A DNA stretch of 64,000 nt, from positions 4,289,001-4,353,000 of the forward strand of contig NZ_CP045369.1 of assembly GCF_009363535.1 (NCBI RefSeq), written 5' to 3'. Position numbers and translations under genes: made by a program. Of the stretch, positions 26,000 to 34,907 are shown piece after piece (the stretch's first letter is position 1; each line of letters starts with the position of its first letter). The notes beneath the pieces are model-generated. The model searched no databases, was not told the origin of the DNA, and saw only the letters and a list, made by a program, of their open reading frames with translations. This stretch comes from Microbulbifer sp. THAF38. GTDB lineage: Bacteria; Pseudomonadota; Gammaproteobacteria; Pseudomonadales; Cellvibrionaceae.

Positions 26000-27445
26000 T
26001 CAGGCTCCGAAGCAGCAGTATTTGGTCTCGTAGAATTCGGCCATGCCCTCGACACCGCCCTCGCGGCCAATGCCAGATTCTTTGTTCCCGCCAAAGGGCG
26101 CCACGGTGGTAGAGAAAACCCCGGTGTTACAGGCGATCATGCCGTATTCCAGCGCTTCCACCACACGGTTCGCGCGGCGAATATTCTCGCTCATGACATA
26201 GGCGGCCAAACCGTAAGGGGTGTCGTTGGCACGGCGGATCACATCGGCTTCATCGGTAAACTTCTGTACCGCGGCGATGGGACCAAAGTTCTCCTCCTGA
26301 GCCACACGCATAGCATCCGTGACGCCGGTCAGTAGGGTGGGCGCAAAATAGTTTTCTCCATTGGGCAGCTGCTCACCGCCAATCTCGATTTTCGCCCCGG
26401 CTTCTACCGCATCCTGTACCAGGTCCTGTACCCGATCCACCGCACGGCGATAAATCATCGGCCCCATGCTGACACCCTCTTCAGTGCCATGGCCGATTTT
26501 CAGCGCGGCCACTTCGGCACGCAGCTTTTCCACAAACTCATCGTGTACCGACTCGTGCACATAAATGCGGTTGGTGGCCACACATACCTGGCCGGCATTG
26601 CGGAACTTGGTCGCCACGCAGGCCTGTACCGCCGTCTCCATATCCGCATCGTCGAATACGATAAAGGGCGCGTTGCCGCCCAGTTCCATGGACATCTTCT
26701 TCACGGTGCTGGCGCACTGTGCCATCAGCAGTTTGCCCACGGCGGTAGAGCCGGTGAAGGTAAACTTGGCTACGCGCGGGTCCTGGGTCAGTACCTTGCC
26801 GATGCCCGGTGAATCACTACCGGTCACCACATTGATGGTGCCCTTGGGCAGTCCGGCCTCTTCTGCCAGCTGGCACAGCGCCAATGCGGACAACGGGGTC
26901 TCCAGCGCTGGCTTGATCACCACGGTGCAGCCGGCTGCCAGCGCCGGTGCCGCCTTGCGGGTGATCATGGCGTTGGGGAAATTCCACGGGGTAATGCAGG
27001 TCACCACACCCACCGGCTGGCGGATGGTGCTCAGGCGCATCGCCGGATTGTGAGTGGGAATCGTCTGGCCGTAGGCGCGGCGGCACTCCTCGGCGAACCA
27101 TTCGATAAAAGAAGCGCCGTAGATAATCTCACCCTTGGCTTCCGCCAGCGGCTTGCCCTGCTCCAAAGTGAGAATACGCGCCAAATCATCACTGTTGTCC
27201 ACAATCAGCTGGTACCAGCGCTTGAGAATAGCGGCACGTTCACCGGCAGTGCGGCGGCTCCACTCCGGGAAAGCCGCGCTGGCTGCGGCTACCGCCGCCT
27301 CTGCATCCGCCGCTGAACCATCGGCCACTAAGCCCAGTACTTCGCCATTGGCCGGATCGCGCACCTCTGCAGTGCCCGCGGCATCCCGCCACTCTCCATT
27401 GATATAGTTCTGAGACTTCAACAGGTTTGGATTCGCCAGTTTCAC
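26000..27445 (-). CDS. NAD(P)-dependent succinate-semialdehyde dehydrogenase-type aldehyde dehydrogenase
   Basis: 481 residues, the usual GabD length. Catalytic and cofactor residues are present: PWNFP (Asn about 155), MELGGN (Glu about 254), NAGQVCVATN (Cys about 288), and the C-terminal APFGGNKESGIGREGG typical of the SSADH branch. It oxidises a short semialdehyde, made by the co-transcribed aminotransferase, to the acid that feeds central metabolism. It is first in the two-gene minus-strand unit and shares a 200-bp divergent promoter region with the LysR gene at 27652. Naming as GabD rests on these motifs; glutarate-semialdehyde or related substrates remain possible. Confidence 0.9.
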   Translation of the reverse strand: MKLANPNLLKSQNYINGEWRDAAGTAEVRDPANGEVLGLVADGSAADAEAAVAAASAAFPEWSRRTAGERAAILKRWYQLIVDNSDDLARILTLEQGKPLAEAKGEIIYGASFIEWFAEECRRAYGQTIPTHNPAMRLSTIRQPVGVVTCITPWNFPNAMITRKAAPALAAGCTVVIKPALETPLSALALCQLAEEAGLPKGTINVVTGSDSPGIGKVLTQDPRVAKFTFTGSTAVGKLLMAQCASTVKKMSMELGGNAPFIVFDDADMETAVQACVATKFRNAGQVCVATNRIYVHESVHDEFVEKLRAEVAALKIGHGTEEGVSMGPMIYRRAVDRVQDLVQDAVEAGAKIEIGGEQLPNGENYFAPTLLTGVTDAMRVAQEENFGPIAAVQKFTDEADVIRRANDTPYGLAAYVMSENIRRANRVVEALEYGMIACNTGVFSTTVAPFGGNKESGIGREGGVEGMAEFYETKYCCFGA

Positions 27446-27651
27446 CGGAAAACTCCTGATAATTTAGTGTTATTAATGGTATTGCGACGATTCTGGCCGC
27501 AGCAGCCCGGGGAGAATAGTAGTATTTCTCGAACTAAAGTTTATATTTATCAAACTTAAGCGTGAAGTGGCTTTGACCACCCAGCCCTCCCTCCGTAGGC
27601 AGTGGATACGCTACGGCAAACAAACTCAGAAAACACGGGGTAAGTTGGTAA

Positions 27652-28572
27652 ATGGGCAAAACAAAAAGCGCCTTAGGAGGGCGTCTCAGTGACATAGACC
27701 TGCGTTTGCTGCGGGTTTTTCGTGAGGTAGTGCGCGCTGGCGGCCTAGCCCCTGCCGAGGTGGCACTCAATATTGGCCGCTCCACCATTAGCGTACATAT
27801 CTCGGACCTGGAAACCCGGCTGGGTATGCAGCTGTGCCTGCGCTCCCGCGGCCGTGCCGACTTTAAACTGACGCCTGAGGGGGAATCCCTTTACCAGGCC
27901 ATTCTCGAATTGGATGGCCACCTGGAAGCCTTTAAAAGCCAGGTAAATGCCATTCAGTCTCACCTTACCGGGACCCTGCGTCTGGTGATGCCCGACGATT
28001 TGTTGGAGATACCACAGCTCAACCTGCCGGCAACTATTGCCCATCTGCGCCAGCAAGCTCCCCAGCTGCACCTGGAAGTACAACTTGCCGCTCCGCAGGA
28101 ACTGGAACTGGAAATACTCGCCGGCCGCGCTGATGTCGGTATCAACCCCCTGCACTCACACCGGCCAGGCCTGGAATACCAGCCGCTGTTTCAACACCAA
28201 TCCACGCTCTATTGTGGCGCCCAACACCCCTGTGCCCAGGCCGACCAGGTCAGCGAGGAATTACTTACTCAGCAGGAGCTGGCCGCACCCAGTCACGCCG
28301 TGCTGTCCGGCGCAGCGCATCTATACCGCCTCTTCCCAAAACGATCCACCGCCAATCATATGGCCGCTCGGCTCTCGATGATTCTGTCCGGCTGCTTTGT
28401 TGGATTTCTGCCTGATTACCTCGCACAAAAATATGTGGAAACTGGCAAGCTAAAGCCACTAATGGCCGAACGCTTTCACTACCGAATCCAGAATGCGGCA
28501 ACTTTTAAAAGGAGCGCAGCGGAGCACCCGGCTGTGCAGCTGTTTTTACAGGCTTTAGTGATTAAAAACTAG
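27652..28572 (+). CDS. LysR-type transcriptional regulator
   Basis: 306 residues. A winged helix-turn-helix occupies about residues 13-72 (DIDLRLLRVFREVVRAGGL, then IGRSTISVHISDLETRLG), followed by the two-lobed effector domain (LTGTLRLVMPDD onward). LysR proteins usually control the divergent neighbour, and here the gene starts about 200 bp from the semialdehyde dehydrogenase gene facing away, which makes the aminotransferase/dehydrogenase pair the likely target. The effector would then be the amino acid or semialdehyde. The effector domain is not distinctive enough to name the ligand. Confidence 0.9.
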   Translation: MGKTKSALGGRLSDIDLRLLRVFREVVRAGGLAPAEVALNIGRSTISVHISDLETRLGMQLCLRSRGRADFKLTPEGESLYQAILELDGHLEAFKSQVNAIQSHLTGTLRLVMPDDLLEIPQLNLPATIAHLRQQAPQLHLEVQLAAPQELELEILAGRADVGINPLHSHRPGLEYQPLFQHQSTLYCGAQHPCAQADQVSEELLTQQELAAPSHAVLSGAAHLYRLFPKRSTANHMAARLSMILSGCFVGFLPDYLAQKYVETGKLKPLMAERFHYRIQNAATFKRSAAEHPAVQLFLQALVIKN

Positions 28573-28762
28573 CTCCAGAAAAAATACAGAAACTTAAAGT
28601 GTGTAGAGACTAGCAGCCCAAGGTGAGGACTGCGGCTTTCCTGATTTGTTAGTAAGGACAAAAATCCAGCTGACCACTCAACAAGCAAGAAATTTTTCAC
28701 TATTAAAAAAGCGGATCATCTATACAATGGGTGAGCGTAAGAATAATTCACATGGAAGCGTT

Positions 28763-29140
28763 ATGATCGATTTTAAGAGTTCACCCATATTCAAACTCAA
28801 GCCTATTGAGATCTCCGAAGCTAGGGATGACTTCAATAAGTTCTTGATTGAAGGAGAGGCTATTTTCGCAGGCTTCAAAACCATTCGGGACCAGGTGGTT
28901 TTTACTAACAAGAGGATTATCGCAGCCAATGTCCAGGGAATAACAGGTTCCAAGGTCGATTACACCTCACTGCCCTACAGTAAAATCCAGGCATTTTCTG
29001 TCGAGAGTTCAGGAACCTTTGACCTGGATTGTGAAATAGTGGTTTATCTCAGTGAGGTGGGCGAAGTCAAGTTTGAAATCAAAGGTTCTTTTGACCTTAT
29101 CCAATTTAATCAACATATCAGTAAGCATGTGCTGGCTTAA
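28763..29140 (+). CDS. Bacterial PH-domain protein (bPH_1/YvbH type)
   Basis: 125 residues from the ATG at 28763, chosen because GGAAG lies just upstream and the frame's more distant TTG start (28646) would add a non-family N-terminus. The pattern EGEAIFAGFKTIRDQVVFTN, KRIIAANVQG, YTSLPYSKIQAFSVESSG and then beta strands to a final helix matches the bPH_1 fold. Role unknown; these small proteins are cytoplasmic and lack membrane segments. Transcribed alone. Confidence 0.75.
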   Translation: MIDFKSSPIFKLKPIEISEARDDFNKFLIEGEAIFAGFKTIRDQVVFTNKRIIAANVQGITGSKVDYTSLPYSKIQAFSVESSGTFDLDCEIVVYLSEVGEVKFEIKGSFDLIQFNQHISKHVLA

Positions 29141-29236
29141 TAAAATTGAAAGGCTTCACATTCTGGAGCTTCAATTTTAGCGTCAAAAGCGTATATTTAA
29201 CCCACCACAGATTTCATACACAAGAGAGGGAAGTTC

Positions 29237-29467
29237 ATGTCACACATGTGGTTAGAAAGTTTAATTACCGAAAATGCTCAACAGGGTTTTGAGTTGGCCA
29301 TGAAGCTGTCCAGAATGGGAGTGAAATACACCCAACCTTCGGATGAAGTAAGAGGCAAGTTGAGAGCTTCCTACGAAGAAAATGCAGATAGCTTGATCGC
29401 CTCTTCCCAGGTAGTTGCCATCAACTTCCAGACAGTAGCTGCCGCCAATAACTACTGGCGCGGTTAA
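29237..29467 (+). CDS. Small hypothetical protein
   Basis: 76 residues with a good ribosome-binding site (GAGGGA) before the ATG. No recognised family, no signal peptide or membrane segment. The second half (GKLRASYEENADSLIASS) looks helical and charged. The coding character and start support a real gene, but its function cannot be stated. Confidence 0.6.
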   Translation: MSHMWLESLITENAQQGFELAMKLSRMGVKYTQPSDEVRGKLRASYEENADSLIASSQVVAINFQTVAAANNYWRG

Positions 29468-29802
29468 GGGCATTGCGCGCTTTATAGTGAATTTACAAGC
29501 TAGTCAAAAGCTTTAAGCTCTGTAAAGCGCCCCTTCTCCCCTCCGACTATAAATACCAAATCCTGCTTTACTTAAATCTACCCCATCTCTGGCTAATTTT
29601 CAGCAGCGTTCATTAGCTACATTAAGACGCATCGATATCCTCATTTTTTCAATCTATATTGCATATATTCTTGTGAGTACCGATGGCAGAAAAATCCTAT
29701 TCTCGACCATTTTATTAATGTCGATATAGGGTAAAGTTCCATTGAGATGATCTTAATGCCATTGGTATCTATCCCCTTTTGGACTAAGGAGCGTTAATAG
29801 AT
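29468..29802. other. Intergenic, no gene seen
   Basis: AT-rich sequence before the NTF2-like gene. No hairpin or coding frame stands out; an AAGGAG box precedes the next ATG. Confidence 0.4.
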
Positions 29803-30321
29803 ATGAGTGAACACGAGGAGCGACTTGTTTCGGTCTGGGAAACCCACACAGCTGCCGAGTTTGAACTAAAGGATGCTGATGCCGCCATTGCCACTATGAC
29901 CGAAAACCCAGTATTAATTCATGTTCCGGTAAACACAGGAGCAACCGGAAAAGAACCTCTGAGGCGCTTCTATCGGGATATTTTTATTCCGCAGATGCCC
30001 GCAGACGCTAATCTGGAGTTGCTGACTCGTACAGTAGGGAAGTGCAGAGTTATCGATGAATTTATCCTGCATTTAACGCACTCCCTGCGTATGGACTGGT
30101 TCGCTCCAGGCATCGAAGCCACGGGAAAGAAACTGTCTGTTCCCCATGTTGCAGTAATCGACTTTGAAGGCGATAAAATCAGCTCGGAACATATCTACTG
30201 GGATCAAGCCACCGTACTCAAACAAATGGGACTTTTAGATAATTCACTCCCTGTCCTTGGCAAAGATCAGTGTAAACGTTTACTTAATATCAATGCGCCG
30301 GTAAACGAACTTATACCGTAA
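29803..30321 (+). CDS. NTF2-like/SnoaL-like protein
   Basis: 172 residues. The N-terminal helix EERLVSVWETHTAAEFELKD, then DAAIATMTENPVLIHVPV, followed by FYRDIFIPQMP and VAVIDFEGDKISSEHIYWDQ, matches the cone-shaped NTF2/SnoaL fold, where a cavity holds a small hydrophobic ligand. Members include ester cyclases and ketosteroid isomerase relatives; no catalytic residue can be assigned with confidence. AAGGAG lies upstream of the ATG. A lone gene, cytoplasmic. Confidence 0.7.
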   Translation: MSEHEERLVSVWETHTAAEFELKDADAAIATMTENPVLIHVPVNTGATGKEPLRRFYRDIFIPQMPADANLELLTRTVGKCRVIDEFILHLTHSLRMDWFAPGIEATGKKLSVPHVAVIDFEGDKISSEHIYWDQATVLKQMGLLDNSLPVLGKDQCKRLLNINAPVNELIP

Positions 30322-30612
30322 GTTCAAAAAGATAAACCCTAGTGGTATGGGACACTCCTCTCAGTAATATCAACTCAATAAGTCAACCAATTGAGCTGAC
30401 TCATTAGTATCAGCTATTGTGGTTTATTAAAATTTTTGCCCTAATGCATCTAAAGAAGCCCCGTGCCACGTCAAAGCTGTATGGGTCTATCAAAGGGAGC
30501 TGATATCGTCTTTCCAGTAACTGCTGGCTAGGGGTAACTGGGCAAGACCCTCATCTTGGTACCTGAATACCAGCTTTATCAGTTCCCAACAATAACTTAA
30601 GAGGAGATTGGT

Positions 30613-31074
30613 GTGCGCACCCTGGGTAATTTTTTGTGGTTTATTCTCGGCGGGATCTTTATGGGTCTTTGTTGGTGGTTTTTTGCTCTAATTGCCTTTA
30701 TCAGCATTGTCGGGATTCCATGGGGAAGGGCCTGTTTTGTAATGGGAAAACTCTCATTCTTTCCCTTTGGGCGTGAAGCCATTTCCCGCAAGGAGCTCAC
30801 CTTAAATGAGGACATAGGTACCAGCGGGTTCGGTTTGATAGGCAATATCATCTGGTTCCTATTCGCTGGAATCTGGCTGGCAATTGGTCATTTGGTTCAT
30901 GCAATTGCCTGTTTTATCACCATCATTGGTATTCCCTTTGGCATTCAACACCTGAAGCTAGCCGGTATTTCTTTATCTCCGATAGGTAAGACCGTTGTAG
31001 ATAAAGAAGTGGCACAAGCGGCAAGAATGCGTAATGCCAATGCTACCGTTTCCCAAATGCGCGGTAGTATTTAG
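30613..31074 (+). CDS. YccF-family inner-membrane protein
   Basis: 153 residues starting at GTG with GAGGAGA upstream. Two near-identical halves: WFILGGIFMGLCWWFFALIA with ISIVGIPWGRA, and WFLFAGIWLAIGHLVHAIAC with ITIIGIPFGIQ. This is the duplicated YccF domain with two membrane segments each. The role of the family is unknown, though it is widespread in the inner membrane. A hairpin follows at once. Confidence 0.88.
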   Translation: MRTLGNFLWFILGGIFMGLCWWFFALIAFISIVGIPWGRACFVMGKLSFFPFGREAISRKELTLNEDIGTSGFGLIGNIIWFLFAGIWLAIGHLVHAIACFITIIGIPFGIQHLKLAGISLSPIGKTVVDKEVAQAARMRNANATVSQMRGSI

Positions 31075-31089
31075 TCCCGCCAGAAATAG

Positions 31090-31108
31090 AGGGGCTTAAA
31101 AAGCCCCT
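31090..31108 (+). terminator. Hairpin after the YccF gene
   Basis: AGGGGCTT and AAGCCCCT pair with a three-base loop, 15 bases past the stop. No T-tract follows. Confidence 0.55.
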
Positions 31109-31172
31109 AAACTGCGACTCCACTAAGAACCAGGCATAGCAAGGAGAGCTTGAAATGGTATTCACTTTACCA

Positions 31173-32026
31173 GAAGCTAGTTCATAACTTCTTTAACGTA
31201 ATTAACATGCATGCAATATAGAAAAAAACACTATAAGTGAAAAAGTATCGCTCCCATTTAACAATCAAACGGCGGTAATTTCCTAGCCAAGCAAAAGTCC
31301 GCTCAACTTTCCAACAACGAGCGTACCTTCTGAGCTTTCTGCCATCCTGCCTCGAGACTTTTTTCTTATTTCTCCTGTGTGTACAGATAAGGTCGATTCC
31401 ACGACTCAACAGGCTATCTCTAAGAGGATCCGAGTCCGCCGCTTTATCATAAACTAAGCGATGAATCTTCGTATTTTTATACGTAACATCAAGTAATTGG
31501 TGTAATAACTTCACTTCTGCTGGTGAGGCCGAAGTAATGGTGCCTCCCAGTGGAATACCTTCGCCATCGACCACCACCATCCACGTTGAACCCTTGCCCC
31601 GCTTGATTTTCCCTATTTCGAAGCCACTTTTTTTGCTGGTGCAAAGCTGCCATCAGAAAAAACCTCCTCCCAGTTAAGCAAAGACTGCTGATTCAACAGC
31701 TCCAGAAATCTTCTCCATGCCTGTAACCAAGCTCCTTGCTCTTCCCAAAATTGAAGCCTTCTCCAGCATGTACTCGGTGATGGATAGTGTGAAGGAAGAT
31801 CTTTCCATCGCGCTCCAGAACGCAAAACCCACAGGACACCTTCAAAACAAACTCGGTTATCAATGGGTTTTGTGGGCCTCCCTTTCCTTGTTTTAACTCA
31901 GGAAGACAAGGTTCGATCAATTTCTATTAATCATTGGTTCACTCTGACTTGAATCGACTCACTGTTACTGGACTTTTTCTATGTAATTGCGTGAGAATAG
32001 TCGATTTCAAGTTATGAAACAGCCTC
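31173..32026. mobile_element. IS5-family insertion sequence (IS427-like), about 0.85 kb
   Basis: Ends are imperfect 18-bp inverted repeats: GAAGCTAGTTCATAACTT at 31173-31190 and the complement of GAGGCTGTTTCATAACTT at 32009-32026 (15 of 18 match). The interior carries a two-frame transposase on the minus strand. A target-site duplication could not be defined. Confidence 0.8.
31182..31920 (-). pseudogene. IS5-family transposase, two frames plus a 5' frame break
   Basis: Three pieces in order: a short N-terminal frame reading IEPCLPELK; a second frame with KGRPTKPIDNRVCFEG, RSGARWKDLP and FWEEQGAWLQAWRRFLE, ending at 31613; and a third with VVVDGEGIPLGGTITSASPA, RGIDLICTHR and WKVERTFAWLGNYRRLIVKW, the YREK-type C-terminal region. 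The junction of the last two lies on a run of seven A (31628-31634, minus strand), as in IS427-group elements that use -1 ribosomal frameshifting. The first junction (about 31890) is not at such a site and looks like a true mutation, so this copy is probably dead. Confidence 0.8.
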
Positions 32027-32366
32027 TAGCAAGATAGCGGGCTCTCGCAGGTGATCTACTGTGAGAACCTTAAACTTAGGGTGTTTTTAGTATTCGGCCA
32101 AACTCTTTAACAGCTCGATACAATTCTGTATCTCTTGAGCTTGATGAAAGCTTTCAAAAAATATCATTTGCGGGGACATAGTTCATTTTGATGCTGGCCA
32201 TAAGCCGTAAGTAGACATTCGCAGCTGACATCAGGCATCCCCAATACTGGCTTATATGAATAGCATTTTTTCCAGTGTAGAGAGGTCTCTCAATGAGGGA
32301 TCAAGTCGGGCTCCGGCGGAGGACTGTCGACAATCACCCCCTGCAGAGAGGCGATTGTCAGCGATC
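32027..32366. other. Non-coding stretch beside the IS
   Basis: No frame of note. A GACAATC/GATTGTC inverted repeat spans about 32329-32359, and a GAGAGGTCTCTC palindrome lies near 32280. Confidence 0.4.
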
Positions 32367-32651
32367 CTACCTCTTAGTGTTTAGAGGTAAAAAAACAACA
32401 AAGTAAACGGTCGGAATCCCTACCGCCACCACGAATTCCAACAATTCGCTATCCAATAATCCACCCAGATACAAAGATGCCACAACAATGATACCGGTGA
32501 CTATCGAATGAGACAGCAGCTTGTCTTTGTTTAAAAGTTCCGCCCCACAATTAGAGCATGGCAACATGGGTTTTTTATCAAAGTTCACTTTGAACCTGTC
32601 GATAAAACCTACAGAGTGGCCACAGCGAGCACAAATTTTCACTATCAACAT
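32367..32651 (-). CDS. Small zinc-ribbon membrane protein
   Basis: 94 residues. Two CxxC pairs (C7/C10 in CARCGH and C32/C35 in CSNCGA) form a typical zinc ribbon, followed by two hydrophobic segments (about 49-68 and 73-90). No named family is recognised. It is the last of the minus-strand genes in the IS-ridden region and might be part of the same accessory locus, though it also could be an ordinary orphan. Function unknown. Confidence 0.6.
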   Translation of the reverse strand: MLIVKICARCGHSVGFIDRFKVNFDKKPMLPCSNCGAELLNKDKLLSHSIVTGIIVVASLYLGGLLDSELLEFVVAVGIPTVYFVVFLPLNTKR

Positions 32652-32753
32652 CCTACATCTATTAGATGATCAAATATCTTATTCTGCGCACAACACTGGA
32701 TAAAGAATGATCCAGACATGAAACTTTGCTCTTTATCAGATCCTTATAAGTTA

Positions 32754-33182
32754 TTATCGATTACCAGTAACGGTTATGCCTAACCTACTTTCAATAATTC
32801 TACTCAAATTCAATATGCATTCTTGAATTTTTTCAGAAGAAATTCCAAATAAATTCACCACTATGCGCTCCGAGTCAAAGTGAAAAATTATAAATTTATT
32901 TCTGGCATTAACTGATCTAACTTTACTCAAAGAAACCCTCTTGTTACCCATGTAAAAAAAATTATTAACTTCTAAAAAATCATCATGAAGGGCGAGTAAT
33001 GGCTTTTTAAGTTGAGCGCATATCAAAGCTATATATGCAAAAAACAATCCAAAACAAAAAATCCCCGCGTACATTTTACTTCCAACTACTACATACCACA
33101 GATACATCATAGGCAATATAAAAGTGATATGAAGCAAGAGTCTCAAAATTATCCATCGAGAACCAGCATACAATTCAAGCAC
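32754..33182 (-). CDS. Small two-TM membrane protein with PH-like C-terminus, partner of the upstream remnant
   Basis: 142 residues. Starts at GTG (33180-33182), eight bases inside the 3' end of the upstream decayed gene, with AGAGGA at good spacing, so translation would be coupled. Two hydrophobic segments (about 12-30 and 36-56) are followed by a soluble beta-rich tail (DDFLEVNNFFYMG, RVSLSKVRSVNARNKFIIFH) resembling small bacterial PH-like domains. The tight linkage to a large-protein C-terminus recalls toxin/immunity or effector/partner pairs, but no immunity family was recognised. Confidence 0.6.
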   Translation of the reverse strand: MLELYAGSRWIILRLLLHITFILPMMYLWYVVVGSKMYAGIFCFGLFFAYIALICAQLKKPLLALHDDFLEVNNFFYMGNKRVSLSKVRSVNARNKFIIFHFDSERIVVNLFGISSEKIQECILNLSRIIESRLGITVTGNR

Positions 33183-33815
33183 CGCAAAAATCCTCTTTTA
33201 TTGCAGAAACAATAATAAATTGAACCAGGGAGATTGCCACAATGGCTAGCAATATAATTAGGAGCGGTAACGCGTAGAAGCTCAATGCCAATATTCCGAT
33301 CCAAGCTGCTAGCGAAAAACCAAATACCCCCAAACTAGCACCAGCAGCACAGCCTGAAAGCTTCGCATCAACTACTGATAGGAGAACGGCTAACGGGCCT
33401 AATTTTTGCAAAGAGGGTCCCTAATCCTACTAGTGCCTCAAGGAATTCCCCAATAGAGACAGCAATACCTGCAAGGCCGAGTAAAGCTCCAATTGCGCTT
33501 AAAAGATCACCACCGTTACTTCCCCCCGAAATCTTATAAGCCCCTGCCCCAATCTGTGGATCAATCAGAAGATATCCCTCACCAATCCAACTGTTGAAGT
33601 TGATCGGTAGTTCATGTGCCGTAGCAACCTTACCTGCTAATACAGCCAGCCGGATCTCCTGCAGCACGAGGATATTGGCGGCGCGCAGCGGGCTGGCAGT
33701 GTTGAAGACGCTGCTCTTGCTAAGCTGCAGAATGTTGTCGGCGCCCTGGATGGAGCCGTAGCTGGGAATGAATTCGATATTGTTGCGCACCCAGTTGTAC
33801 CGGTACTGACAAGAT
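33175..33815 (-). pseudogene. Decayed C-terminal part of a large transglutaminase-like/YD-repeat-associated protein
   Basis: Two frames join into one product. The first reads YNWVRNNIEFIPSYGSIQGA, then IGEGYLLIDPQIGAGAYKIS and SGGSNGGDLLSAIGALLGL; the second continues LGPLAVLLSVVDAKLSG and a hydrophobic C-terminus ending IKEDFCGA. The split is at a run of five A near 33408; removing one A restores Ala-Lys-Leu-Gly. The IEFIPSYGSIQG and IDPxxGAGAYKISGG phrases are, from memory, conserved but widely spaced segments of very large bacterial transglutaminase-like proteins linked to YD-repeat systems, so the N-terminal bulk and a middle portion are gone. An IS30 copy sits just upstream (33861). Confidence 0.6.
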
Positions 33816-33860
33816 CAAATCAGCACCCTGGATGAATGATCTGTTAATCATTTGCACAAA

Positions 33861-34907
33861 TCCTAGATTGCCAACATAAGTGACACACGTTTACCCGCCA
33901 AAAATTCCAGCGGGCTCAAGTAATTTAGTACTTTCCTAGGTCGAGTATTGATTCGAAACACTGCGTCATCAATACGGCTTTTTGGTATCTTGCCAATTTC
34001 CACTCCTTTTGGGAAGAAGCGCCTCAAAAGGCCATTAGTGTTTTCGTTCAGCCCGCGTTCCCAAGAGTGGTAAGGTTTCGCAAAATATATTCTGCATCCT
34101 AGCTTCTGCGCAATCGATTGATGACCTGCAAATTCTCCTCCATTATCGAAGGTGATGGTTTTACAGATGGCCTGATATGGCTTCAACATCTGCTTGATCG
34201 CCCGGCTCACTGTTTTCTTGCTCTTATTTGGGACTCTGCGAGTGAGCAATAATTTGGAAACTCGTTCAACCAGTGTCACCAGATAGCCATCTTGACCATA
34301 AACTGTATCGCCTTCCCAGTGACCGATCTCAGTGTTTTCATCGACAATCGCAGGTCTTTGATCAATATCTATGCGCTCTGGAATAAGCTTTACGCCTGCC
34401 TCGGAACCTGCCCGTTTCTGATAAGGTTTGGCTTTCCTTGGCAGACGTGACCTCCAGTTAAGTCGACTGACCCAGCGGTAAATTGTTGAACAACTAACCG
34501 TTTTCGCACACCTCTCAAGCTGCATTCGCCCAGCGATTTGTTCAGGACTTGCATTTTTCAGCTGGTGGTCGATTTGTACCTGCATGGCAAAGTCGAGCTT
34601 GGTATGTTTAATAGCTCCGTGCCGTCGTTGCAGTGCCTGACGGTGGGCACTCTCGGCACAGTAAGGGCTGTAACGACCAAGCTCACGAGAGATGGTCTTA
34701 TTGGATCTATTGAGGCGTAGTCCAATGGCTCGGGCTGAATAGTTCTGCCCATTAAGGACCTCAATCTGGTATCGTTCTTTCAAGGTCAGCTGGTTGGTAC
34801 GGGTTCCCATGAGGTTCCTGGCTTGTTTGTGTGGAAGCTTACTAGCCTACAACCAGCTGGCCTCCTTCGCTATCGCCAAGTGTGTCGGTTATTGTGAGAA
34901 TCTAGGA
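33861..34907. mobile_element. IS30-family insertion sequence, about 1.05 kb
   Basis: Imperfect inverted repeats of 28 bp bound it: arms at 33861-33888 and 34880-34907 share TCCTAGATT at the outside and GACACAC at the inside (22 of 28 match). One intact transposase fills it. The stop of that gene lies inside one arm. Confidence 0.85.
33863..34810 (-). CDS. IS30 family transposase, intact
   Basis: 315 residues. N-terminal helix-turn-helix (TLKERYQIEVL, IGLRLNRSNKTISREL) followed by the IS30 catalytic core: EIGHWEGDTVYG (first Asp), ITFDNGGEF (second Asp) and SWERGLNENTNGLLRRFFPK (Glu). No frame breaks, so this copy may be active. It sits between two decayed genes on the same strand. Confidence 0.93.
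   Translation of the reverse strand: MGTRTNQLTLKERYQIEVLNGQNYSARAIGLRLNRSNKTISRELGRYSPYCAESAHRQALQRRHGAIKHTKLDFAMQVQIDHQLKNASPEQIAGRMQLERCAKTVSCSTIYRWVSRLNWRSRLPRKAKPYQKRAGSEAGVKLIPERIDIDQRPAIVDENTEIGHWEGDTVYGQDGYLVTLVERVSKLLLTRRVPNKSKKTVSRAIKQMLKPYQAICKTITFDNGGEFAGHQSIAQKLGCRIYFAKPYHSWERGLNENTNGLLRRFFPKGVEIGKIPKSRIDDAVFRINTRPRKVLNYLSPLEFLAGKRVSLMLAI

Noticed and set aside
31693..31920. Small frame of 75 codons at the IS5 start
   Set aside because: Only its first dozen residues belong to the transposase; the rest is out of frame, so it is part of the pseudogene and not a gene.
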